NCBI RefSeq assembly: GCF_003026285.1
Contig: NZ_PYOD01000018.1
Coordinates: forward strand, 1-64,000
Source: Photobacterium profundum
GTDB lineage: Bacteria > Pseudomonadota > Gammaproteobacteria > Enterobacterales > Vibrionaceae
Direction: 5' to 3'
DNA: 64,000 nt
Shown: one piece after another, positions 54,652-63,652 of the stretch
Position numbering within the stretch: the stretch's first letter is position 1
How the letters are laid out: the number at the start of each line of letters is the position of its first letter
Notes under the pieces: model-generated
What the model saw: only the letters and a program-made list of their open reading frames with translations
Told to the model about the DNA's origin: nothing
The model's database searches: none
Made by a program: the position numbers and the translations under genes

Positions 54652-55860
54652 ATGATTGCAATTTTTGGTATTATTGTTCTGCTTTTTCTTGCGTGGCTAA
54701 TTTCGGTTGATAGAAAAAGAATTCCATTGAAAATGGTGTCAGTCGCCTTTTTGCTCCAAGTACTTTTTGCATTATTGGTTTTATATGTGCCTGCCGGTAA
54801 GTCGGCGCTTCAAGCCATTGCTGGTGGCGTTACTTATGTGACAGATTACGGTAATGAAGGGTTATCATTTCTTTTTGGTGGCTTAGCAACAGGCAGCGTT
54901 GGCTTTGTATTTGCGGTTAACGTGCTAGGTATTATTGTCTTTTTCTCTGCTCTTATTTCGATGCTGTACCATATTGGTATTATGCAAAAAGTGATCGATG
55001 TGTTGGGTGGGGCTCTACAACGTGTACTTGGCACGGGTAGAGCAGAATCGCTCTCTGCGACAGCCAATATTTTCGTTGGCATGTCTGAAGTGCCGCTGGT
55101 AATTAAACCTTACTTAAAGAAGATGGACGACTCCCAACTTTTTGCCGTGATGACATGTGGTATGGCATCTGTTGCGGGTAGTACCATGGTGGGTTATGCA
55201 GCTGTTGGTGTCGACCTTCAATACCTTATTGCAGCTTCGTTCATGTCTGCACCTGCTGGCTTATTAATGTCGAAGGTGATTGTGCCGCCATCGGTTGATA
55301 AGCTACAAGACGACGAGATTTCTTCTGTTGTTATTCCTCGAGCAACGAATATTGTTGAAGCACTTGCCGACGGCGCAATGTCGGGTATGCGCATGGCTGT
55401 CACAATTGGTGCCACATTATTGGCATTTATCAGCGTAATCGCATTGTTAAATGGCATGCTGGGTGATGCGGGTGCTTATTTTGGTATCGAGAACCTAAGT
55501 TTTGAATTAATCATTGGCTATTTATTCGCGCCTATTGCGTTGCTTATTGGTGTGCCTTGGGTTGATGCTGTAACAGCGGGGTCATTGATTGGTCAGAAAG
55601 TCGTTATGAATGAGTTTGTGGCATTTATCGACCTAATGAGCTTAAAAGATACGATGCAAGAACACAGTGTTGTTGTGGTGACATTTGCACTATGTGGTTT
55701 TGCCAACGTAACAACACTAGCTATTCTGATTGGCGGTATGGGCAGTTTGATTCCTGAACGTCGCCCGTTTATCGCTGAATATGGTATTCGTGCAGTCATG
55801 GCTGGCGTATTAGCTAACCTAATGAGTGCGGCTATCGTTAGTATCATTCTATTACTTTAG
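54652..55860 (+). CDS. nupC: NupC-type concentrative nucleoside transporter
   Basis: A 402-residue inner-membrane nucleoside:cation symporter, about ten helices. GGLATGSVGFVFAVNVLGIIVFFSAL, ANIFVGMSEVPLVIKPYL and MTCGMASVAGSTMVGYA are the pore motifs. C-terminal SLKDTMQEHSVVVVTFALCGFAN is typical. It takes up nucleosides with H+ or Na+. A CRP-like site lies upstream and a long terminator downstream. Monocistronic. Vibrionaceae carry several nupC paralogues. Confidence 0.92.
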   Translation: MIAIFGIIVLLFLAWLISVDRKRIPLKMVSVAFLLQVLFALLVLYVPAGKSALQAIAGGVTYVTDYGNEGLSFLFGGLATGSVGFVFAVNVLGIIVFFSALISMLYHIGIMQKVIDVLGGALQRVLGTGRAESLSATANIFVGMSEVPLVIKPYLKKMDDSQLFAVMTCGMASVAGSTMVGYAAVGVDLQYLIAASFMSAPAGLLMSKVIVPPSVDKLQDDEISSVVIPRATNIVEALADGAMSGMRMAVTIGATLLAFISVIALLNGMLGDAGAYFGIENLSFELIIGYLFAPIALLIGVPWVDAVTAGSLIGQKVVMNEFVAFIDLMSLKDTMQEHSVVVVTFALCGFANVTTLAILIGGMGSLIPERRPFIAEYGIRAVMAGVLANLMSAAIVSIILLL

Positions 55861-55886
55861 GTTTATACACCTAGTAACAGCAAACT

Positions 55887-55926
55887 AAAAAAGCGCAGTC
55901 TTCGTTTGAAGATATGCGCTTTTTTG
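55887..55926 (+). terminator. Bidirectional terminator
   Basis: AAAAAAGCGCA pairs with TGCGCTTTTTT, with inner TCTTC/GAAGA; between convergent nupC and moeB. Confidence 0.9.
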
Positions 55927-55963
55927 CGTTGAAGAGCTGCTGGTATACTTACCCAGAATACTA

Positions 55964-56710
55964 TTAGCTACACACTGAACAGTTAGCTTGTTTACCTAAC
56001 TTCATTTCTCGCCAACTCATCGACATGGCATCTAGCATTAAAATCTTACCTGTTAATGCTGTACCCATGTTTGCCACTACCTTAATGGCTTCCATTGCCT
56101 GTACTGCACCCACAATACCGACCACTGGCGACATAATACCAGCTTCTACGCAGCTTAATGTTTGTTGACCGAATAGGGCACTCAAACATTGGTAACATGG
56201 TTCGTTATCTTGATAGGTATACACGCTAATTTGCCCTTCCATACGAATCGCAGCACCTGATATTAACGGTGTTTTCGTTTGGTGACATAAACGGTTTAAT
56301 TGATTACGTGTTTCAACATTGTCGCTGCAATCAAGCACAATTGTGTGTTGCTGAATCAGCGGCAATAATTCATCGTCACTTAGGCGTTGTGCAATCGTAT
56401 CAATGCTTGTGTAAGGATTGATGGTGGTTAACGCTTGTTTCGCTGATTCAACTTTTAACTGACCAATTGTATTATCGTTATGTAATACCTGACGCTGTAA
56501 GTTTGATACTTCAACCTTATCATCATCAATTAAAGTCAGCTTTCCCACACCTGCTGCTGCTAGGTATTGTGTGGAAGCACAGCCTAAGCCGCCAGCCCCT
56601 AGAATGAGCATGGAAGCGTCTTTTAATGCTTCTTGTCCGTCAAAGTCAAACTGACGAAGAATGATTTGGCGGTTATAACGAAGCATTTCTGCATCAGACA
56701 GTTCTGCCAC
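55964..56710 (-). CDS. moeB: Molybdopterin-synthase adenylyltransferase MoeB
   Basis: A 248-residue E1-like enzyme that adenylates the MoaD C-terminus. LGAGGLGCAS (37-46) binds ATP; D60-D62 region and SNLQRQVLH follow; CYQC and C-terminal CSVC bind zinc. Start is GTG at 56710 with AGGAAT. It follows moeA on the same strand after about 140 bases, which hold a strong hairpin, so it may have a separate promoter. Confidence 0.95.
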   Translation of the reverse strand: MAELSDAEMLRYNRQIILRQFDFDGQEALKDASMLILGAGGLGCASTQYLAAAGVGKLTLIDDDKVEVSNLQRQVLHNDNTIGQLKVESAKQALTTINPYTSIDTIAQRLSDDELLPLIQQHTIVLDCSDNVETRNQLNRLCHQTKTPLISGAAIRMEGQISVYTYQDNEPCYQCLSALFGQQTLSCVEAGIMSPVVGIVGAVQAMEAIKVVANMGTALTGKILMLDAMSMSWREMKLGKQANCSVCS

Positions 56711-56745
56711 AATGTATTCCTGTTTTGTAGAGAGTGGAAGGATGT

Positions 56746-56778
56746 GAAAAGCGAGATATCAATAATATCTCGCTTTTC
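56746..56778 (-). terminator. Hairpin between moeA and moeB
   Basis: Perfect 14-bp arms GAAAAGCGAGATAT and ATATCTCGCTTTTC with a five-base loop; T-containing arm on the minus strand. Likely terminator of moeA, or attenuator. Confidence 0.75.
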
Positions 56779-56850
56779 TGTTCTACGTATTTAAGCGGGC
56801 GCTTTGTATATCAAAAGCTCGGTATATCTAATGCCTAATCAATTCAATGT

Positions 56851-58086
56851 TTAGTACATTGAGTGATTAAACAATTCGATAGTCACATCTTCACCTGGAG
56901 AAACGCGGCCACGTTCTTGTTCAAGTACAACAAAGCAGTTAGCTTGATGCATAGAGCTGAATGCACCTGAACCTTGATTACCTGTTGTGGCGACTTCAAG
57001 TTGTCCTTGTGGGTTAATTTGATAGATACCACGTTGGAAATCAGTACGCCCAGGACGTTTCTTAAAGAGCGTTGTCGCCTTCGCTGTTATGCGTTGTGGT
57101 GGCTGGTACTGAGAATGACCAGATAACTGCGCCAGCATCGGCTGAACAAGCTGGTACAGCGTTAGCATTGCAGAAACAGGGTTACCCGGTAAACCACAGA
57201 ACCACGTATTATCAATCGTGCCAAACGCGAATGGCTTTCCTGGTTTCATGGCTATTTTCCAGAAACCTATTTCACCTTGCTCTTCAAGAATGTCTTTAGT
57301 GTAGTCAGCTTCACCTACGCTAACACCACCTGATGTAACCAGTACGTCAGCTTCTGATGTTGCTTTCTTGAATGCTTCACGTAGTTTTTCAGGGCAATCT
57401 GGAATGATGCCTAAATCTAATACATCACAACCAAACTTTTCAAGTAATGCTCGAATACCATAACGGTTGCTGTCGTAAATCTGACCTGCTGCTAATGGTT
57501 CGCCAACAGGGCGTAATTCATCACCCGTTGAAAAGAATGCCGCGACAGGTCGTGCAAAAACTGAAAATTCAGCAATACCCAAAGAGGCGAGTAGTGGCAT
57601 TTCACGCGCTGTAATACGTGTTCCTTTAGCAACAACGGTATCACCTTGATGTACATCGTCACCAATAGGGCGAACGTTGTCATGGGCTTCTGGTTTGATT
57701 AGGAAGCTAACGTTATCACCTTTGACTTCCGTTTCTTCTTGCATGATGACAACGTCAGTGCCTTCTGGCATTTGAGCGCCAGTCATAATACGAATGCATT
57801 GGCCCGCTTCGCATACACCTTCAAAAGGAACACCAGCAAATGATTTGCCAGATAAAACAAGGGTATCGTTATCTTTTAGATCGTTAGCGCGAAGGGCATA
57901 ACCGTCCATCGCCGAATTAGCAAAGGGTGGTACATTGATTGGAGAAAGAATATCTTCAGCAAGAACACGTCCCATTGCATCAGAAAGTGCAACAGTCATT
58001 ACTGAATCCAGTGGCTTAACGTCAGCCAAAATTTTATCTAAAGCCGTTTCTACAGGCATTAAACCTGGTGCGTCACAACATCCCAT
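56851..58086 (-). CDS. moeA: Molybdopterin molybdenumtransferase MoeA
   Basis: A 411-residue enzyme that inserts molybdate into adenylated molybdopterin. NVPPFANSAMDGYALRA near residue 55, IMTGAQMPEGTDVVIMQE near 106, VTSGGVSVGEADYTKDIL near 248 and FGLPGNPVSAML-type motif near 297 mark domains. Length equals that of E. coli MoeA. It is divergent from folE; the intervening 300 bases hold two inverted repeats. Confidence 0.96.
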   Translation of the reverse strand: MGCCDAPGLMPVETALDKILADVKPLDSVMTVALSDAMGRVLAEDILSPINVPPFANSAMDGYALRANDLKDNDTLVLSGKSFAGVPFEGVCEAGQCIRIMTGAQMPEGTDVVIMQEETEVKGDNVSFLIKPEAHDNVRPIGDDVHQGDTVVAKGTRITAREMPLLASLGIAEFSVFARPVAAFFSTGDELRPVGEPLAAGQIYDSNRYGIRALLEKFGCDVLDLGIIPDCPEKLREAFKKATSEADVLVTSGGVSVGEADYTKDILEEQGEIGFWKIAMKPGKPFAFGTIDNTWFCGLPGNPVSAMLTLYQLVQPMLAQLSGHSQYQPPQRITAKATTLFKKRPGRTDFQRGIYQINPQGQLEVATTGNQGSGAFSSMHQANCFVVLEQERGRVSPGEDVTIELFNHSMY

Positions 58087-58122
58087 ATTGGTGTCCGTCG
58101 TTAGTTATAAGTCATAGGCTTG

Positions 58123-58172
58123 AATACTAATCAAGTAAGATTGAAACTCGCTCAATATTCTTGATTAGTATT
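58123..58172. promoter_or_regulatory. Inverted repeat upstream of moeA
   Basis: AATACTAATCAAG (58123-58135) and CTTGATTAGTATT (58160-58172) are perfect 13-bp inverted arms separated by 24 bases, 37 bases upstream of moeA. Confidence 0.55.
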
Positions 58173-58302
58173 TGCTTGAATGATTATTATGACAAAAAAA
58201 AGGTGTTTCAACTATTCACTTATCATTTACGTGGTGTAATTGTTTTTATTTACAGGTATCCTTCGGTCAGATTTAGCTCTGGAAGTATGTTTGTAGGCAA
58301 TT

Positions 58303-58322
58303 TCTACACATGAATTTGTAGA
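58303..58322. promoter_or_regulatory. Operator-like repeats upstream of folE
   Basis: TCTACA and TGTAGA are inverted around eight bases, and a third half-site TGTAG lies at 58291-58295. About 75 bases before folE. Confidence 0.45.
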
Positions 58323-58394
58323 CGTTTTTAGTACAAACATGACACGTTGGGCTTGTTCCCGCATTAAAGCCCAGGCCAGTTGGAGGGGGAAAGA

Positions 58395-59048
58395 ATGACA
58401 GCATTAAGCGAATCTGCATTGATGGTACGCGCGGCACTTGAAGAGCGTGGGCTTGAAACACCCATGACGAGTAAAGTGGTTAGCCGCGAAGAGAAAAAAG
58501 AAAAGATCGAATATCACATGCGTGAGATCTTAGAGTTATTGTCGTTAGATTTAACCGACGATAGCTTAATGGAGACTCCGCATCGCATCGCTAAGATGTA
58601 TGTTGATGAAGTCTTTTCTGGTTTAGATTATGCGAACTTCCCAAAAATTACCGTAATCGAAAACAAAATGAAATGTGATGAAATGGTACGTGTAAAAGGC
58701 ATTACGCTGACCAGTACTTGTGAACATCACCTTGTTACGATTGATGGTAAAGCGACGGTAGCGTACATTCCGCGTGGTAAAATCATTGGTTTATCAAAGA
58801 TTAATCGCATCGTTCGTTTCTTTGCTCAGCGCCCTCAGGTGCAAGAGCGAATGACACAGCAAATTTTGGTTGCGCTGCAAACATTGCTTGAAAGTGATGA
58901 TGTAGCAGTAACAATTGATGCGACTCACTACTGCGTGAAAGCACGTGGTGTTATGGATGCAACCAGTGAAACAACAACGACTGCACTTGGCGGTATCTTT
59001 AAAAGGATTCCTGCAACGCGTGCTGAGTTTTTCCACGGTATTCGCTAA
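58395..59048 (+). CDS. folE: GTP cyclohydrolase I FolE
   Basis: A 217-residue zinc enzyme that turns GTP into 7,8-dihydroneopterin triphosphate, first step of folate synthesis. TSTCEHHL holds zinc Cys and catalytic His; SKINRIVRFFAQRPQVQER and ATHYCVKARGV hold further zinc and substrate residues. GGAGGGGG is before the ATG at 58395. Divergent from moeA. Strong terminator. Confidence 0.96.
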   Translation: MTALSESALMVRAALEERGLETPMTSKVVSREEKKEKIEYHMREILELLSLDLTDDSLMETPHRIAKMYVDEVFSGLDYANFPKITVIENKMKCDEMVRVKGITLTSTCEHHLVTIDGKATVAYIPRGKIIGLSKINRIVRFFAQRPQVQERMTQQILVALQTLLESDDVAVTIDATHYCVKARGVMDATSETTTTALGGIFKRIPATRAEFFHGIR

Positions 59049-59066
59049 GTAAAAATGATTTATCGG

Positions 59067-59092
59067 AAGCCGCGATTTTTCGCGGCTTTTTT
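59067..59092 (+). terminator. Terminator of folE
   Basis: AAGCCGCG and CGCGGCTT arms with a T-rich loop and six T. Confidence 0.9.
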
Positions 59093-59137
59093 GTCTGTAA
59101 AATTAACGCTTTGCCTAGATTCCAATAAATCCTCGCT

Positions 59138-59175
59138 GAAATGAGTACCTTGAGAAAATTGGCTATAGTATTTCA
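59138..59175. repeat. Diverged copy of the dispersed intergenic repeat
   Basis: GAAATGAGTACCTTGAGAAA and the following TTGGCTATAGTATT resemble the copies at 9853 and 42463 with several changes. Confidence 0.4.
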
Positions 59176-59244
59176 GTAGGCAGAGTGTTGTAAGTTTCAC
59201 GGTAAGTTGAAGCTTTAAATTGAATGGGTTATGAATAGAGCGAT

Positions 59245-60174
59245 ATGGATCTTATAAAGCTTTCTCGAATTAGCATGAAACATTTGATCACCCTGCATGT
59301 CATGTTAGACACATTAAGTGTAACGGGCAGTGCAGAGCGTCTTTGTGTTAGCCCTTCATCTGTCAGTAAAACATTAAGTCAATTACGTGATAGCTTGAAT
59401 GATGAGCTGTTTTACCGTCATGGTAATAAGCTTGTTGCAACGCCACTTGCACGAAGACTTGGTCCAAGTGTTCATCAGATGATTAACGACATGAACCAAA
59501 TTATGACGCAAGAGGCTTTCGATCCTTCGCGTTATGAAGGTGGTTTTTCATTAGCAATGCGAGAAAGTACTTTTGAGTTAATAGCGGCAAAGTTAAGCAC
59601 CCATGTTTTAAATCTTGCACCAAATATTCGCTTAGATATTTGGTCGAAAGATAGCTTAGGTTTTGATGCGCTAGCCAAAGGTAAGCTTGATTTTGTAATA
59701 TTACCGCATGATAGAAGCCAGCCACCGAGCACTCAAAATAACCTTATCTGGGAAACCTTAATCGACGATGACATGGTGTGTTTGATGAATCCATCGCACC
59801 CCTTAGCCGATCAAACATTGAGTATCGATAACTACCTAAGTTATGGGCACATCGGTATTATGGATACTGATTTAAATGTCCCTTTCTTTGAGATGCAATT
59901 AGCACAACAGCATAAGAAAAGAAAAATCACCGTAACCGTGTCTGATTTTGGTAGTGCGGCATTGATGTGCCATCATAGCGATTTACTGTTTACCTGTTCT
60001 CGTCGTTGGGCAAATATTGCCTTTCAAGCTAAAGGTCTGATCAATAAGCCTTTACCGTTTAATTACGGTGATGTGGCTTATAGCTTGGTGTGGCATCAAC
60101 CAAGTATGAATGATCCGGCTCACCGTTGGATGTATGAACAAATAAAAACGTGCTGTAAAGATATAGACATGTAA
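59245..60174 (+). CDS. LysR-family transcriptional regulator
   Basis: A 309-residue LysR regulator. The helix-turn-helix (LDTLSVTGSAERLCVSPSSVSKTLSQLR) lies at residues 22-49, and the DELFYRHGNKLVATPLA linker is typical; the rest is the effector domain. It recalls the LeuO/YbeF group. Convergent with yjjW. Weak ribosome site; an internal ATG at 59275 is an alternative. A perfect hairpin includes the stop codon. Confidence 0.9.
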   Translation: MDLIKLSRISMKHLITLHVMLDTLSVTGSAERLCVSPSSVSKTLSQLRDSLNDELFYRHGNKLVATPLARRLGPSVHQMINDMNQIMTQEAFDPSRYEGGFSLAMRESTFELIAAKLSTHVLNLAPNIRLDIWSKDSLGFDALAKGKLDFVILPHDRSQPPSTQNNLIWETLIDDDMVCLMNPSHPLADQTLSIDNYLSYGHIGIMDTDLNVPFFEMQLAQQHKKRKITVTVSDFGSAALMCHHSDLLFTCSRRWANIAFQAKGLINKPLPFNYGDVAYSLVWHQPSMNDPAHRWMYEQIKTCCKDIDM

Positions 60175-60192
60175 CCTAGATAGGTTACATGT
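60167..60192. terminator. Stem-loop overlapping the LysR stop codon
   Basis: ACATGTAACCT and AGGTTACATGT are perfect 11-bp arms with an AGAT loop; the stop TAA lies in the left arm. No T tract. Confidence 0.6.
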
Positions 60193-60260
60193 CTGTAGCT
60201 GTAGCTGCATTTGTATCTGCAAATAGCGAAGTACGAAGTGTAATGGGCTATTCAGTCGCT

Positions 60261-61217
60261 TTATAGATATACAGACGGTACTACAATATTTGTTACATCA
60301 CGCTCTGTAAGCTGATTAGCTAAATGGGTAATATCACTTTCTTGGCACGTTTCCCATGTTAATGCTTCGCTTGTTACACCATGATGCTGAAATGCATTAA
60401 GCTTAATGCGTGTGTCTTTAGGTAATTGGGTTAAATAACTCGCAAGTTCATCAACTTCTGCATCAAAATCTGTCTTTCCTGGGATGTGTAACAACCGCAC
60501 TTCGTACAACTTATTGTGTTGTACTAATAATTCAATACTTTGAAAAACACGATGATGTTGCCGCCCAGTTAGCCATAAATGGGTTTCTTCTTGCCATGCT
60601 TTTAAATCAATCATTACACCGTCTGTAAAAGGGAGTAGCTTAGCCCAGCTTGTGGTGCGTAAACTTCCATTACTATCAATCATGCAGGTTAAGTGTTGTA
60701 AATCAGACGATGATTTAATCGCACTGAATAATCCCTTAATAAAGCCCAATTGCAGTGTTGCTTCTCCTCCCGTAACAGTGATACCTGATATGAAAAAGAG
60801 GTTGTTACGTATAACATCCAGCATTTCTGCCACGGTATATTGTTGTGTTTTGGGACTAGATTGCTTCGGGCATACAGCTAAGCAATTATCACAATGGGAG
60901 CACAACGACGCATCCCAAATGACTTTGCTAGAAATTAACGTCAATGCATTCGTTGGACAAGTTTCGACACAATCACCGCAGTGATTACACATATCGATGG
61001 TCTGTGGATTATGGCAGCTTTTACACTGATAGTTGCACCCCTGTAAGAAGATCACCAGCCTGTTACCAGGACCATCGACACAAGAGAAATTCAGAATTTT
61101 GCTGACTGTCGCTGTTCGCACATTTAAACGTGTAGCAGTGGAAGTTGCAGCGATTGAATCTTCTGCATCTGGTATGCGTAGATTATGCGATTGAAGCGTT
61201 TTCTGTCTTTCACTCAT
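60261..61217 (-). CDS. yjjW: YjjW-type glycyl-radical-enzyme activase (radical SAM)
   Basis: A 318-residue radical SAM protein. C61, C65, C68 in GCNYQCKSCHN bind the SAM cluster; two ferredoxin-type clusters follow (C77, C80, C83, C87 and C106, C109, C112, C116). It should install the glycyl radical on YjjI, encoded just upstream on the same strand (87 bases apart). The N terminus is about 30 residues longer than E. coli YjjW; a GTG inside could be the real start. Confidence 0.92.
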   Translation of the reverse strand: MSERQKTLQSHNLRIPDAEDSIAATSTATRLNVRTATVSKILNFSCVDGPGNRLVIFLQGCNYQCKSCHNPQTIDMCNHCGDCVETCPTNALTLISSKVIWDASLCSHCDNCLAVCPKQSSPKTQQYTVAEMLDVIRNNLFFISGITVTGGEATLQLGFIKGLFSAIKSSSDLQHLTCMIDSNGSLRTTSWAKLLPFTDGVMIDLKAWQEETHLWLTGRQHHRVFQSIELLVQHNKLYEVRLLHIPGKTDFDAEVDELASYLTQLPKDTRIKLNAFQHHGVTSEALTWETCQESDITHLANQLTERDVTNIVVPSVYL

Positions 61218-61304
61218 GTCGAATATGTCGCTTAATTAGGTGCGTGGCTTTATTAGTAACTAGCTCTTAGTTATTGGTATGAACTGTTATGCTCGCTTTG
61301 TTTC

Positions 61305-62906
61305 TTATTCTGTATACATTGATCCAGTATACTTGGACTCTATATAAACTGGCGATTGCTCATGACAGGCAACACGTGGTTTACGATTCAAGATCCCCGT
61401 GTTTTCAGATGCCTCTGCGCCTAACCAAGTCGTATTGGTACGAGAGCCTTTTTCTTTAAATACCGCAACATCAGATAACTTGATCATATAGCCCGTCACA
61501 CGTACTAGGTCATTAGAAGCAACGTTAGCCGTAAATTCGCGAAAGCCAAGATTTAATGCACCCTTACACAATTGGTACATTGCTTCAGGATTATCTTTAA
61601 CAGTTTCATCAATCGTCAGAATTTCACTGATACCCGATGTGTAATATTGGTGATGTGCAACCAATGCTTGGATATGCGTAACAGGATCGGGTTCTGTGCC
61701 ATAAGGAATACGCACGCCAGGTGTTACGCCTTTATCAAGGCTAATGCCACCTTGGGCATGCAATAGGGCACGGTTGTTATAGCCATATTTTACGGGTGTA
61801 GATTTAACAATACGATCAAGTGTGGCTGAGATCTGATGCCCTAATTGATTCGCTGTTTCATTATGGCCATATAGATTTACAGCTGTTGTGTGATGGTTTT
61901 CTTTATTTGTAGTGCCTTTTTCTAGCGAGTCTTTTTCGATTAAAATATTGACCGCCTCTGCCATACCGTAGATACCAAACATAGGGGCAAAGCGACTCTC
62001 TTCAATTAATCCTTCTTGCACCAAAAAACTATCAAAAAAATGTGATTCTTCATGTAGAAACTGCGTGCGCGCTTCAATCAGCTCATACATAACTTGGCAA
62101 TAATGTGGCAAGGTTTCAGTTAAGAATGATGCTGTGTTTTGGGCTTGTTGCGCGGCTTCTTTTAAATTCATTCGCACCAATGTATTGGCACCACCCGCTA
62201 AAGGTAATGAGTTATAACAGCTGATAATTCCAAAGCCTTTTTCATCATAGGTTTTTGCATGAATAGGGTAGTTTGCAATATGAGGCTTGCTGCATTCACA
62301 TATATTGGTTGTTGCTACGCGCAGTAAATCATCTGGTGTGATTTCTGGATCATACATAAACGTAAGGTTTGGTGCGATTTGCTTCAGCTCGGCATCAATT
62401 TTTAAAATAGTTCGACAGATAATGTTGTCAGTAGGACCAACATTCACGTGCATGAATGCATCGGGCAAAGTGCGATCAAGCATGACCCAAAATCTTTTCA
62501 ATTTTTTGTAAATTTCATCATGTGTCAAATCTTGCACATAATCGATTAAAATATCGTCTAGAGCGCCTAAATACACTGGAATGTTGGTTACAGAAGGAAC
62601 ATGGTGATAAATGATTGTTAGCGCATTTAATGCATCATCAAAATCGGCAGCTGGAACTAACTCTAAATATTCAGAGCCATTTTGAAGAAATTTAGCGTAA
62701 TCAGGTAAGACATAGCGTGGCTTAAAGGGAGCATGTCCTTCAAACATGTCACAGATAATACCTGCTTTTATTGCAGTATTAACACCTTCTGTTACGGGAA
62801 CATAGTCAAGACTAGCTTCTGCTTCTAATGAGAGGTAGGTCGACTTTTGTTTAACTGTCAGTGTGTTATCTGTAATTATGTGTCTAAGCTTGTCTTGTAA
62901 AGTCAT
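61305..62906 (-). CDS. yjjI: YjjI-type glycyl radical enzyme
   Basis: A 533-residue protein of the YjjI (DUF3029) group, a compact glycyl radical enzyme of unknown reaction. The C-terminal VRVTGYMIKLSD resembles the radical loop of pyruvate formate-lyase (RVSGY), so the radical Gly is the one in RVTGY. NICECSKPH and GFGIISCYNSLPLAGG hold likely active-site Cys. Start ATG at 62906 is chosen from the family-like start MTLQDKLRHII. Paired with yjjW in an operon, functional without oxygen. Confidence 0.92.
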   Translation of the reverse strand: MTLQDKLRHIITDNTLTVKQKSTYLSLEAEASLDYVPVTEGVNTAIKAGIICDMFEGHAPFKPRYVLPDYAKFLQNGSEYLELVPAADFDDALNALTIIYHHVPSVTNIPVYLGALDDILIDYVQDLTHDEIYKKLKRFWVMLDRTLPDAFMHVNVGPTDNIICRTILKIDAELKQIAPNLTFMYDPEITPDDLLRVATTNICECSKPHIANYPIHAKTYDEKGFGIISCYNSLPLAGGANTLVRMNLKEAAQQAQNTASFLTETLPHYCQVMYELIEARTQFLHEESHFFDSFLVQEGLIEESRFAPMFGIYGMAEAVNILIEKDSLEKGTTNKENHHTTAVNLYGHNETANQLGHQISATLDRIVKSTPVKYGYNNRALLHAQGGISLDKGVTPGVRIPYGTEPDPVTHIQALVAHHQYYTSGISEILTIDETVKDNPEAMYQLCKGALNLGFREFTANVASNDLVRVTGYMIKLSDVAVFKEKGSRTNTTWLGAEASENTGILNRKPRVACHEQSPVYIESKYTGSMYTE

Positions 62907-62912
62907 CACAAT

Positions 62913-62937
62913 ATATCCATTTAAACTATATGGATAT
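62913..62937 (-). promoter_or_regulatory. Inverted repeat covering the yjjI translation start region
   Basis: ATATCCAT (62913-62920) and ATGGATAT (62930-62937) are inverted 8-bp arms, located 7 to 31 bases before the yjjI ATG. The GGAT that would be the ribosome site lies in the arm nearer the start, so the stem could hide it, or it may be an operator. Confidence 0.45.
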
Positions 62938-63048
62938 AAATGTAGCGTGAACAATAAGTTTCCAGAAGTGAAAAATATAACGGTGTATATTTCTATTTGG
63001 GAAATCGGCTGTTGTCGATCACGTCTATTTAGTTATACGGAGAATAAA

Positions 63049-63300
63049 ATGATTTCAAAGAAAGTGGCAGTATTAGTTGGTGTAGTGACGGCGGCATCAT
63101 TTTTATCTGCGTGTTCAACAAAAGAGCCTGAGCCAGTAAAGCCTATTGGTATGGCTAATCCAGCTTCTGTTTTCTGTACAGAGCAGGGCGGTAAGCTTGT
63201 AATGGAAAAAGATACAGAAGGAAATAGCGTAGGGTATTGCCAGTTATCTGATGGAACAACTGTTGAGCAATGGACTTATTTTCGCGAAAATAAGAAATAA
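63049..63300 (+). CDS. DUF333 small lipoprotein
   Basis: An 83-residue lipoprotein: signal, then lipobox FLSACS with the lipidated Cys near residue 22. The mature part NPASVFCTEQGGKLVMEKDTEGNSVGYCQLSDGTTVEQWTYFR fits DUF333, proteins often annotated as putative hemolysins without proof. GGAG before the ATG at 63049. Confidence 0.85.
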   Translation: MISKKVAVLVGVVTAASFLSACSTKEPEPVKPIGMANPASVFCTEQGGKLVMEKDTEGNSVGYCQLSDGTTVEQWTYFRENKK

Positions 63301-63652
63301 TCAGAGTACTTTCTTGTGGGAGTAATAGATAAAATACCAGATTAGACATTTTATCTATGCGTCAAAATAAAGGCATGTAAAGAAATGAACCATTATATGT
63401 TTTATTGTTTTTAATCAGTATCTTAAGTGTATTTTTGTTCAGGTTAAGATGCTTATTCAACATTAGTTGAGATAATTAATGATTAAAAATAGAGTTGTTT
63501 AATTGTATGGATGGTGTTTTTTTGTCTAAATATAAGAGTATGAACATTATTTAGCGATGATCTAAGTTAGTTTAATACTGTATTACCGCATGATGTAATT
63601 TATGTCGTTAATTGGCTTTATCTATTTTTAAACAATAAGGAGCGCTATAACG
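63301..63652. other. Intergenic region
   Basis: About 350 AT-rich bases; no gene, hairpin or known site that I can support. Confidence 0.55.
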
